Below the pieces are notes generated by a model. That model was not told the DNA's origin and did no database searches. It was given only the letters and a program-made list of their open reading frames with translations. A stretch of DNA of 8,943 nucleotides from NCBI GenBank assembly GCA_002317325.1, contig DCJB01000009.1, positions 1 to 8,943 on the forward strand, read 5' to 3'. How positions within the stretch are numbered: position 1 is the stretch's first letter; every line of letters begins with the position of its first letter. Position numbers and translations under genes: made by a program. This document shows positions 1 to 6,606 of the stretch, in pieces. This DNA comes from Bacteroidales bacterium UBA1711. GTDB lineage: Bacteria > Bacteroidota > Bacteroidia > Bacteroidales > P3.

Positions 1-1782
1 CGGCTGCTCGACGGTACTCCGTTCAGCTACACTTGCGAACTGAAATACGACGGCGTGGCCATCGGCCTCACCTACCGCCACGGGCGGCTGACGCAGGCCC
101 TCACCCGCGGCAACGGCGCCGTGGGCGACGACATCACCGCCAACGCCCGCACTATCCGCACCATCCCGCTCAAGCTGCAGGGCGACTACCCCGACGACTT
201 TGAGGCCCGCGGCGAGGTGGTGTATCCCTTCGAGCCTTTCGAGGCCATGAACAGGCTGCGCGAGGCCGAAGGCGAAGCACCCTTCGCCAACCCACGCAAC
301 GCAGCCAGCGGCTCGCTCAAACTGCAGGACTCGGCCGAGTGCGCCAAACGCAAACTGATGTTCTGTATGTACTTCGTCATGCTGCCCGACGGACAGGAGA
401 CGCTCCTCCCCGACACCCACTCCGGCCGGCTCCAGGCCGCCCAGGCCATGGGTTTCAAGGTGCAGCCCTACATCAGGGAGTGCCGCTCGATTGAGGAGAT
501 ACGGGCCTTTATCGACTACTGGGACACCGAGCGGTTCAACCTCCCATTCGGCATCGACGGTGTGGTGATTAAGGTCAACCAAACCCGGCTGTGGGAACGC
601 CTCGGCATGACGGCCAAGTCGCCCCGCTGGGCCATTGCCTACAAATTCAAGGCTCAGCGAGTCAGCACCCCGCTCACCGAGGTTTCTTACCAGGTGGGAC
701 GCACGGGCATTGTCACCCCCGTGGCCAATATGCAGCCCGTGTGGTTGGGCGGCACTACCGTGCGCCGCGCCACACTCAACAACGCCGACTTTATGGAAAA
801 ACTCGACCTCCGCGAGGGCGACAGCCTGCTGGTGGAGAAGGGAGGCGAGATTATTCCCAAGATTGTGGGCATCGACCTCGACTCCCGCCGCCCAAAGGCC
901 CGCCCGATAGCCTTTGTCGCCACCTGCCCCGTGTGCGGCACACCACTCGTTCAGGCCGAAGGCGAGACCGGCCGCTACTGCCCCAACGCCGACGGCTGCA
1001 CGCCGCAGCTGATTGGGCGCCTGGAACATTTTGTGGGACGCAAGGCTATGGACATCGACTCTCTTGGCACCGAGCGGCTGCGTATGCTCTTCGATGCCGG
1101 ACTGGTGCGCACACCGGCCGACCTATACACGCTGCGCCGCGATCAGCTCATCGGCTTGGGTGCGGGTAACGGCCAGCCGACAGCCATCGGCGCAGACTCC
1201 GCCGAGGCAGGGGCTGCCGCTCCGTCGGTCTCCATCCAAGAAAAGGGCGCCGACAACATCCTCTCCGCCACAGAAGCCTCCAAGAAGGTGCCATTCGAGC
1301 GCGTGCTGTTCGCACTCGGCATTCGCTACGTGGGCGAGGTGGGCGCCAAGAAACTGGCGCGCCACTTTGGGAATATCGACTCGCTGATGACCGCTTCGGT
1401 CGAGGAGTTGGCCCAGGTGGAGGACGTGGGCGATGTAACCGCCGCCGCCATCTGCGACTTCTTCTCCTCGGCCGCACACCGCCACGAGGTGGAGCGGCTG
1501 AAGGCCGCAGGACTTCAGATGGAGGCCGCCGAGACCCGCCTCAGCAACCGCCTCCAGGGCATGAGCATCGTCGTGAGCGGCGTTTTCTCACACTTCTCGC
1601 GCGAAGAAATCAAGAACTCCATCGAGCAGCACGGCGGCCGGGTGGTAGGCAGCCTCAGCAAAAAGACCACCTTCCTCCTCGCCGGCGAGAACATGGGTCC
1701 CGAAAAACTCAAGAAAGCCCAGTCGCTCAATATCGAAATCAAGTCAGAGTCCGACTACCTCGCGATGATTGGTGAACCGTGA
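1..1782 (+). CDS. ligA: NAD-dependent DNA ligase LigA (5'-truncated by window edge)
   Basis: Seals nicks in duplex DNA using NAD+, in replication and repair. The reading frame is open from base 1, giving 593 residues; about 100 N-terminal residues (the Ia domain and start codon) lie outside the window. The GTG at 55 is an internal valine, not the start. Fragment residues 13-18 are ELKYDG, with the AMP-accepting lysine at residue 15 (43-45). Next come the rest of the adenylation domain, an OB fold (QVGRTG at about 231), a zinc finger with exact C-x2-C-x14-C-x5-C spacing (Cys309, 312, 327, 333), helix-hairpin-helix repeats and a C-terminal BRCT domain (about 517-593). An Ala/Gly-rich stretch (about 388-413) sits between the zinc finger and the EKxAxNIL motif and is absent from homologues I remember. 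It converges on lpxH with 25 nt between the stops. Identity is certain. Confidence 0.97.
   Translation, partial: RLLDGTPFSYTCELKYDGVAIGLTYRHGRLTQALTRGNGAVGDDITANARTIRTIPLKLQGDYPDDFEARGEVVYPFEPFEAMNRLREAEGEAPFANPRNAASGSLKLQDSAECAKRKLMFCMYFVMLPDGQETLLPDTHSGRLQAAQAMGFKVQPYIRECRSIEEIRAFIDYWDTERFNLPFGIDGVVIKVNQTRLWERLGMTAKSPRWAIAYKFKAQRVSTPLTEVSYQVGRTGIVTPVANMQPVWLGGTTVRRATLNNADFMEKLDLREGDSLLVEKGGEIIPKIVGIDLDSRRPKARPIAFVATCPVCGTPLVQAEGETGRYCPNADGCTPQLIGRLEHFVGRKAMDIDSLGTERLRMLFDAGLVRTPADLYTLRRDQLIGLGAGNGQPTAIGADSAEAGAAAPSVSIQEKGADNILSATEASKKVPFERVLFALGIRYVGEVGAKKLARHFGNIDSLMTASVEELAQVEDVGDVTAAAICDFFSSAAHRHEVERLKAAGLQMEAAETRLSNRLQGMSIVVSGVFSHFSREEIKNSIEQHGGRVVGSLSKKTTFLLAGENMGPEKLKKAQSLNIEIKSESDYLAMIGEP
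1162..1239 (+). other. Low-complexity Ala/Gly-rich insert within LigA
   Basis: The family pattern here is roughly LxGLxxxGEKSAxNLL. In this protein about 26 residues rich in Ala, Gly and Ser (starting AGNGQPTAIGAD) separate the LIGL and EKGADNIL parts of that motif. The frame stays open and the downstream helix-hairpin-helix and BRCT domains are intact, so it reads as an in-frame linker insert and not a frameshift. The comparison is from memory of the family, so the exact borders are approximate. Confidence 0.6.
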
Positions 1783-1807
1783 ACGGTGGTCGGGACGTTT
1801 TCGCCCT

Positions 1808-2596
1808 CTACAACGGAAAGTCACAGAGCTGAATATCGCCTTGGTGATAGACAGCGTAGTTGCGGTGGGCGAGCCAGTCGCCTGTGTTCACATAGCAGGT
1901 GCTGCAGGACGCCGCCGAAGGGGCGGCCGCCGGCACCGAGATGGTTCTCACCAAAGGGGTGTGGCGATGGCCGAAGACGCAGAAATCGAATCGCTCGCTC
2001 TGCAGGCGCTGCTTGAGGTATAGCACAATGCCCTCACGGTCGTCGCCAAAGTATTCAAAGAGGGCGGGGTTCTTCTTGATGTGGCCGAGACGGCTGTTGC
2101 GGCTCCAGCCGAGTGCCACGCCGAAGGTCATCCACTCGGGCAAAAGAGAAAAGAGAATCTGATTGACCCGGTTGCGGAAGATCCAACGGATAAAGTCGTA
2201 CTTGCGGTCGAGGTGCCCGAGTCCGTCGCCATGACCCACGAGGAAGCGGCGGCCATCGAACTCGATGACTTCTGGGTCGCTGTGCATTACGCACCCCATT
2301 TCGGTCTCTAAGTAGTCGAACATCCACATATCGTGGTTGCCGATGAAGAAGTGGAGTTGGACGCCGGCATCGGCCAGTTCGGCCATCTTGCCGAGAAGGC
2401 GGACGAACCCTCGCGGAACGACGTACTTGTAGGTGAACCAAAAATCAAAGATGTCGCCGAGGAATACGACCATGGCGGCATCTTCCTTCATCTGAGTGAG
2501 GAGGCGGCAGAGGTCCCGCTCGCGCTGGGCCGAGTCGCTGCCCGCCCCAAGGTGCGCGTCGCTTACGAAGTAGAGCTTCTTACTGCTGTCCGGCAT
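1808..2596 (-). CDS. lpxH: UDP-2,3-diacylglucosamine diphosphatase LpxH
   Basis: A calcineurin-like metallophosphoesterase that hydrolyses UDP-2,3-diacylglucosamine to lipid X and UMP, a step of lipid A synthesis, acting peripherally at the inner membrane. The 262 residues carry the metal-ligand motifs in order: SDAHLG (Asp13, His15), GDIFDFWF (Asp48), GNHD (Asn87, His88), GHGDG (His122) and GHRHTP (His210, His212). The text around DFWF and GNHDMWMFDYLE matches the Bacteroidota LpxH type. The frame stays open upstream to 2779, but that part has no family similarity and overlaps the previous gene. The ATG at 2594-2596, six residues before the first beta strand, is the sensible start. It overlaps the lipoprotein gene by 17 nt, suggesting translational coupling. 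A short Ala/Ser/Cys-rich loop (about 222-234) after GHRHTP looks longer than in relatives. Confidence 0.93.
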   Translation of the reverse strand: MPDSSKKLYFVSDAHLGAGSDSAQRERDLCRLLTQMKEDAAMVVFLGDIFDFWFTYKYVVPRGFVRLLGKMAELADAGVQLHFFIGNHDMWMFDYLETEMGCVMHSDPEVIEFDGRRFLVGHGDGLGHLDRKYDFIRWIFRNRVNQILFSLLPEWMTFGVALGWSRNSRLGHIKKNPALFEYFGDDREGIVLYLKQRLQSERFDFCVFGHRHTPLVRTISVPAAAPSAASCSTCYVNTGDWLAHRNYAVYHQGDIQLCDFPL

Positions 2597-3329
2597 ACTG
2601 GAAGCGCAGGTGTTCGACTGTGTTCTTGAAGTTGAGTGTGTGGGGATTATCGGGCAGACTCTCTTCCAAGCCCTGCAGCACGATGTCGTAGTACTCGAAA
2701 TGCTGCTGCGGGTCAATGAGGGGGTGGTTGGTGTTGAAGGGCTTGTATAGGGCGATGATGGTGGCGAGGGAGCCGGCATGGTCGTCTATGAAGCGGCAGA
2801 CATAGGTCTGCTCTTCATAGTAGGTGTTGAGATAGATGGAGTCGGTGGCGGCGTGGGCTTTCTCAAACTCTTTCTCGGTGATATTACCCTCGGAGAGAAG
2901 CTGCTTGTTGTGCTGGTCGATGGCGCCGATGCGGCGGAGGGTGCGTATGCCGTCGTTGGTGTATTCCTGCAGCTGCCAGAGGAGCTGGGAGTCGCCGCCG
3001 CCCTTGAGCCGATAGGTCATCATGAGGCTGTCATAGACGCCCGAAAGCTGGATTTTCTCACCGTAGTCAGGCAACAGCACCACATAATCGAACTGGCTGA
3101 CGTGTAGGTTGTAGAATGTCTTGTAGGGCATTTCGTAGCGGAACGAGAAGAACCCTTTGTCGTCTAACTGGATGGAGTCAAGGAAGATGGGACCGTCAGG
3201 CGAGAGCTCTTCGATGTAGATGACTTTGTTGGCGCCGTTTTGCAGGGTGCCTGAGATTTCTATTTGTTGTTTTTTTCCGCACGAGACCACCAAGAGGGCG
3301 GCCGTTACGGCAAGGATTAATCGTTTCAT
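2580..3329 (-). CDS. DUF4369-like lipoprotein without thioredoxin domain
   Basis: A predicted lipoprotein of 249 residues. The N-terminus has Lys and Arg, a hydrophobic stretch and a lipobox ending VVSC (Cys17), followed by GKKQQ. Residues about 22-105 show the pattern of the DUF4369 domain (ISGTLQNGANKVIYIEEL, then DSIQLDDKGFFSFR). The rest is helical and resembles the spacer that joins DUF4369 to a thioredoxin-like TlpA/AhpC domain in many Bacteroidota lipoproteins. Here the protein stops at YAGQQ, about where that domain would begin, and no WCxxC motif is present in it or downstream. Its role is unknown; envelope location is inferred from the lipobox. It starts 9 nt after the aroC stop and its end overlaps lpxH, so it is probably co-transcribed with both. 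The domain call is from pattern memory. Confidence 0.8.
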   Translation of the reverse strand: MKRLILAVTAALLVVSCGKKQQIEISGTLQNGANKVIYIEELSPDGPIFLDSIQLDDKGFFSFRYEMPYKTFYNLHVSQFDYVVLLPDYGEKIQLSGVYDSLMMTYRLKGGGDSQLLWQLQEYTNDGIRTLRRIGAIDQHNKQLLSEGNITEKEFEKAHAATDSIYLNTYYEEQTYVCRFIDDHAGSLATIIALYKPFNTNHPLIDPQQHFEYYDIVLQGLEESLPDNPHTLNFKNTVEHLRFQYAGQQ

Positions 3330-3338
3330 GTGTATGGT

Positions 3339-4286
3339 TTAAGGACGGCGGCTTACGGTCGGAAAGGCAGCCAGCAGAAAATCTATAGCGGTGAGGGCGG
3401 CCATGGCTTCTACCACGACGGGGAGGCGCGAGAGGTGGTCGCGGTCGTGGCGGCCGCCGGGCGCGACGGCGCGGAGGGTGCCGTCGCCATTGCGGCAGAC
3501 CATGCCGTCGGGTCGCGTTGAGGGGGCATGAAAGCCCACGTGGAAGCAGATGTCCATGCCGTTGCTGATACCTCCCTGTATGCCTCCGCAATGGTTGGTG
3601 AGGGTGAGCGCGGGACCGCTGCCGCCTTCGCGCCACTGGTCGGGAAAGGCCTCGCGAGAAAGGGCGAAGGCCTGAGGGGTGTCGCCCATGGCGAAGGCCA
3701 TGGCCGAGGGAATGGACAGCATGGCGTAGGCTAAGCGGGCATTGAAACGGTCGAAGACAGGCTCGCCAAGTCCGGCAGGTACTCCGCAGAGGAGGCACGA
3801 GACCGTATGCCCCGAGGCTTCGGCACGCACCGAGACCCCTTCGGCCGCGAGCAGCTGTTTGGCGACGGCTCCGGCCACCACCCTTGCCGCCGTTTCGCGT
3901 CCCGAGGCACGCCCCCCGCCGCGGTGGTCGCGAATGCCATACTTGGCATCCCATGTATAGTCGGCGTGACCCGGACGGCAGCAGCCCCGCAGGGCTTCGT
4001 AGTCGTCGGGGCGGCAGTCGGCATTGGCCAGCTGAAAGGCAATGGGCGTGCCGAGGGTCTTCCCTCCGAGAAGCCCGCTGAGCCATTCCACACGGTCGGG
4101 CTCACAGCGGGCGGTGATGTCGGACGACGGATGTCCGTCGCCGCTGCGGCGGCGGGCGAGTTCGGAGGAGACAAACCCGTCGTCAATGGCAACCCCGGCC
4201 GGACAGCCGTCGATGACGCCGCCCACTGCGGGACCGTGCGATTCACCGAAGGTTGTCAGCCGGAAGAGGTTGCCGAAGGTATTCAT
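3339..4286 (-). CDS. aroC: Chorismate synthase AroC (compact, divergent)
   Basis: Converts 5-enolpyruvylshikimate-3-phosphate to chorismate using reduced FMN, the last step of the shikimate pathway. The start at 4284-4286 gives MNTFGNLFRLTTFGESHG, the classic N-terminus. Visible hallmarks are His17 in GESHG, RRR at 45-47, His107 in RPGHADYTW, YGIRDHRGGGRASGRET (116-132), GVPAGLGEPVFD, NHCGGIQGGISNG (231-243) and GRHD (278-281). At 315 residues it is shorter than the usual 350-365: around residues 150-163 some 45-50 residues found in E. coli and Bacteroides homologues are missing, without loss of frame. The motif after GRHD is also changed (RDHLSRLPVVVEAM instead of PCVxxRAVPIVEAM), and RRRPG reads RRRSG. 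It lies 11 nt after the FKBP gene and 9 nt before the lipoprotein gene. The family is certain; full activity is likely but unproven. Confidence 0.93.
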   Translation of the reverse strand: MNTFGNLFRLTTFGESHGPAVGGVIDGCPAGVAIDDGFVSSELARRRSGDGHPSSDITARCEPDRVEWLSGLLGGKTLGTPIAFQLANADCRPDDYEALRGCCRPGHADYTWDAKYGIRDHRGGGRASGRETAARVVAGAVAKQLLAAEGVSVRAEASGHTVSCLLCGVPAGLGEPVFDRFNARLAYAMLSIPSAMAFAMGDTPQAFALSREAFPDQWREGGSGPALTLTNHCGGIQGGISNGMDICFHVGFHAPSTRPDGMVCRNGDGTLRAVAPGGRHDRDHLSRLPVVVEAMAALTAIDFLLAAFPTVSRRP

Positions 4287-4297
4287 GCGGAGAGACG

Positions 4298-5182
4298 CTA
4301 TTTGCGTATCACCTGTATGCCGTTGTTGGGCTGTGCCTGCTCGGGGAGGATTTCGAGCAGCTGGACCTCGAATATGAGCGTGGAGCCGGGAGGAATGGAA
4401 CCCACAGGCTGCTCGCCATAGCCGAGGTTGTAGGGGATATAGAGCATATAGGTGGAGCCTTCGTCCATGAGCTGCACGCCTTCGCTCCAACCGGGGATGA
4501 CCTGGTTGAGGAAGAAGTCGATGGGGGCGCCGCGGTCAACGCTGCTGTCGAAGGTGGTTCCGTCAATCAACTTGCCCGTGTAATGGACCTTGACCTTGTC
4601 GGTGGCTTTGGGGCGCTTGCCGTTGCCCTTCTTGACAATCTTGTACTGGAGGCCGCTCGCGGTCTGGTGGACGGACTTGTTGAGGGCGTTCTCCTCCAAG
4701 AACTTCTTGCCGGCGGCTATGTTTTCGTCCTTGCCGGCCATCATCTTCTCCTGTTCCTCGCGCTGGCGTTTGTCAAACTCCTGCTGGAAGCGCTCGAGGA
4801 GGGGGCGCATGACGGACTCGTTCCAAGTGTTCTGCCCGCGGTAGCAGTCCATCATCGACTGGGCGGCGGCGAAAGCGTTCACGCCCACCTTCTGCTGAAG
4901 CCAGCTCTGGTAGATGTCTTTGCCGATGGCGTAGGAGGCCGAGTCGTTGAAGTCCTTCAGCTCTATGGGCTTGTACATTTCGTAGCGCTGTTCCATTCTC
5001 TCAAACTCCTTGGTGGTCTTGTCCAAAGCCTGCTGAGTGGCCTCGTACATTTCGGCTTTCTGACGGAGGAGGTTGTAGTCGGCCTCGCTCATGGTTACTT
5101 TGCCTTTTTTGATTGTCACCTCCTGGGCTGTCGCGACAAAGCCTAACGCCAAGACGATGACTGTGATGAGTGTCTTTTTCAT
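4298..5182 (-). CDS. Exported FKBP-type peptidyl-prolyl cis-trans isomerase
   Basis: A periplasmic prolyl isomerase and probable chaperone of the FkpA/Mip/FklB type, 294 residues. The N-terminus MKKTLITVIVLALGFVATAQ is a signal peptide with likely cleavage after ATA. Residues about 33-75 are charged and helical, possibly coiled coil. Residues about 80-170 form an FKBP_N dimerisation domain (SASYAIGKDI). The C-terminal FKBP_C domain (about 171-280) shows VHYTGKLIDGTTFDSS, VIPGWSEGVQLM, YIPYNLGYGE and IPPGSTLIFEVQLLEI, with the usual aromatic active-site residues (Tyr201, Asp212, Trp232, Tyr255, Phe271). The open frame extends upstream to 5308 but has no family character; the ATG at 5180-5182 precedes the signal peptide directly. 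It is the first gene of the minus-strand run toward lpxH. No clear TAnnTTTG box was found upstream. Confidence 0.93.
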   Translation of the reverse strand: MKKTLITVIVLALGFVATAQEVTIKKGKVTMSEADYNLLRQKAEMYEATQQALDKTTKEFERMEQRYEMYKPIELKDFNDSASYAIGKDIYQSWLQQKVGVNAFAAAQSMMDCYRGQNTWNESVMRPLLERFQQEFDKRQREEQEKMMAGKDENIAAGKKFLEENALNKSVHQTASGLQYKIVKKGNGKRPKATDKVKVHYTGKLIDGTTFDSSVDRGAPIDFFLNQVIPGWSEGVQLMDEGSTYMLYIPYNLGYGEQPVGSIPPGSTLIFEVQLLEILPEQAQPNNGIQVIRK

Positions 5183-5309
5183 GATTAGTGTATGAGTATT
5201 GTTTGTTATCTTCAATTCACTGCCGCTCACCGTCGCAACCGCCGCCACGTCCCGAAAGGGCGGAGACGCAGGACGCAAAGCGAAAAAGAGCAGGTGCCAT
5301 TTTACCACA
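5183..5309. other. Intergenic region upstream of the FKBP gene
   Basis: This stretch should hold the promoter of the FKBP-aroC-lipoprotein-lpxH run, since a terminator-like hairpin lies between it and the butyrate kinase stop. On the minus strand I see no good TAnnTTTG box; the nearest is TCGCTTTG near 5275-5282 with one mismatch and no properly spaced -33 element. A short CCC-GAAA-GGG hairpin lies at 5251-5260. The last 40 nt before the start codon are AT-rich, as is usual before Bacteroidota start codons. Confidence 0.35.
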
Positions 5310-5341
5310 AATAGCCGCCGCAGCAGAGTGCGGCAGCTATT
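5310..5341 (-). terminator. Hairpin terminator after butyrate kinase
   Basis: An inverted repeat of 12-nt arms: AATAGCCGCCGC (5310-5321) pairs with GCGGCAGCTATT (5330-5341) with a single C-A mismatch, around an 8-nt loop. It starts 18 nt after the butyrate kinase stop codon on the minus strand. The run of U after the stem is poor (TATTTGTGG), so it may end transcription inefficiently or act mainly by protecting the 3' end. Confidence 0.6.
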
Positions 5342-5359
5342 CGCAGTTGGCTTATTCCG

Positions 5360-6451
5360 TTATTTGTACTCTTTGGGAGACACGCCGTCGAGTATCTCTT
5401 TGCCGCAGATGGCCAGCGCGAGCATCTCGTTCTCGCCCTTATAGACCTTGACGGGGGCAATCCAGCTGACACGGTCGGTTATCATCTGCATCCAAGGCTT
5501 GCTGTAGGAGATGCCGCCGGTGAGGAGGATGGCATCGACCTTGCCGCAGACCACGGCCGCAAGACGGCTGATTTCGAGGGAGACCTGATAGCAGAAAGCG
5601 TCAACTAATAGCTTGCACTTTTCGTCGCCGGCCAAAGCGCGCTTCTCCACATCGTAGGCATCGTTGGTGCCGAGATAGGCCACAAAGCCGCCCTCTGCGG
5701 TGACGAGTTTCTTGAGCTGCGCCTCGGTATATTTGCCGCTGCAAGCCACCTCAATGAGTTTGCTGGCGTTGATGCTGCCGCAACGGGTGGGCGAGAAGGC
5801 GCCGAGACCGCAGAGGGCGCGGTTGACCTCCACACAACGACCGTGCTCGTGGATGCCCACGCTCACGCCGCCGCCCATGTGGGCGATGATGAGGTTGAGG
5901 TCCTCGTATTTCTTGCCCAACTCGCGGGCGTAGAGCTTGGCTGTCATCTTCTGGTTGAGGCAGTGCCAGATGACGCCCTCATGGGTGGGGTCTAAATCGA
6001 AGACGGGGTGACCGGTTATCTTCGCATACTCGGGACGCTCGTCAACAATGCCGGGGTCGGCAATGTAGGCATCTCCAAGTCCGATTTCGCGGGCGATGGA
6101 GTCGGCAATAAGGGCGCCGAGGTTGCAGGCGTGCTTGCCCTGGATACCGTCATGGCACTCTTTCTTCATCAGGTCGTTGACACGATAGACGCCGCTCTCG
6201 CAGGGACGGGTGAGGCCGCCGCGGCCCATCACAACGGCAACCTCGTCGGCGCTGATGTTGTGCGCCTTCAGCATATCAAGGATTGCTCCTTTGCGGTAGT
6301 CGAACTGGTCCGCCACTTCCTTGAATTTCTGAATCTCGGCGGTGGGGTGGGTCAAATTCTCGGTAAAGATTTCGGTCTCACCCTCATAAATGGCAGCCTT
6401 CGTGGAGGTTGCACCGGGGTTGATAACCAGGGTGTACTTCTTAGTGTTCAT
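5360..6451 (-). CDS. buk: Butyrate kinase (ASKHA acetate/butyrate kinase family)
   Basis: Transfers phosphate between butyryl phosphate and ADP, giving butyrate and ATP in the last step of the kinase route of butyrate fermentation; related enzymes also use branched-chain acyl phosphates. The 363 residues match the usual length of about 355. Visible motifs are the phosphate-binding NPGATSTKAAIYE (11-23), MGRGGL (75-80), HACNLGALIADSIA (107-120), DPGIVDE (132-138), AHMGGGVSVGIHEHGR (190-205), GAFSPTRCGSI (218-228), AYLGTNDAYDVE (258-269) and the adenosine-site LTGGISYS (310-317). It has its own promoter upstream and a hairpin downstream, so it appears to be transcribed alone. The usual partner, phosphate butyryltransferase (ptb), is not adjacent on either side. 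Exact acyl substrate is not shown by the sequence. Confidence 0.93.
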   Translation of the reverse strand: MNTKKYTLVINPGATSTKAAIYEGETEIFTENLTHPTAEIQKFKEVADQFDYRKGAILDMLKAHNISADEVAVVMGRGGLTRPCESGVYRVNDLMKKECHDGIQGKHACNLGALIADSIAREIGLGDAYIADPGIVDERPEYAKITGHPVFDLDPTHEGVIWHCLNQKMTAKLYARELGKKYEDLNLIIAHMGGGVSVGIHEHGRCVEVNRALCGLGAFSPTRCGSINASKLIEVACSGKYTEAQLKKLVTAEGGFVAYLGTNDAYDVEKRALAGDEKCKLLVDAFCYQVSLEISRLAAVVCGKVDAILLTGGISYSKPWMQMITDRVSWIAPVKVYKGENEMLALAICGKEILDGVSPKEYK

Positions 6452-6495
6452 TTGTGCTGTACTGTTTTATGATTAATTCTTCAAAATTCGATTTG

Positions 6496-6503
6496 CAAAG
6501 TTA
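6496..6503 (-). promoter_or_regulatory. Bacteroidota -7 box for butyrate kinase
   Basis: On the minus strand the sequence reads TAACTTTG, a perfect match to the Bacteroidota -7 consensus TAnnTTTG. It lies 44 nt before the start codon at 6451, so transcription would begin near 6490 with a leader of about 40 nt. No convincing TTTG -33 element sits 19-21 nt upstream, where the sequence is A/T-rich. Confidence 0.7.
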
Positions 6504-6536
6504 CGATTTTTTTTCGAGTTATCTGATAAAAAAGTG

Positions 6537-6554
6537 CATTTTGGCAACAAAATG
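6537..6554. promoter_or_regulatory. Perfect inverted repeat upstream of the buk promoter
   Basis: CATTTTG (6537-6543) and CAAAATG (6548-6554) are exact reverse complements around GCAA. Two readings are possible. On the minus strand the hairpin is followed three bases later by six T, which would make it a modest terminator for the DUF58 gene ending at 6607. Alternatively its centre lies about 50-55 bp upstream of the predicted buk transcription start, a normal position for a dimeric activator site. Confidence 0.5.
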
Positions 6555-6606
6555 GTCTGCCCAATGGAAGATGGACGCAGAAAAGACGCTTCTGTAGGGG
6601 CGGATT

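Noticed and set aside
1776..1806. Small hairpins between ligA and lpxH (ACCGT-GA-ACGGT; GGGACG-TTTT-CGCCC)
   Set aside because: Stems are about 5 bp, one with a 2-nt loop and the other with a bulge, and there is no T run. They may help end transcription but cannot be called terminators.
2597..2779. Longer N-terminus for LpxH (61 extra residues)
   Set aside because: The extension is Ser/Thr/Pro-rich, lies wholly inside the lipoprotein gene in another frame, and has no counterpart in the family.
3196..4086. Long minus-strand frame (296 codons) overlapping aroC and the lipoprotein gene
   Set aside because: Arg/Pro/His-rich translation is typical of an out-of-frame reading of GC-rich coding DNA; aroC in the other frame has all family motifs.
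4253..5146. Long open frame (297 codons) on the plus strand opposite the FKBP gene and the start of aroC
   Set aside because: It is antisense to two well-identified genes, is rich in Val/Leu/Gly as expected from the GC-rich complement, and has no recognisable domain.
6578..6594. CAGAA/TTCTG hairpin just after the DUF58 stop
   Set aside because: Only a 5-bp stem without a following T run on the minus strand, so likely chance.
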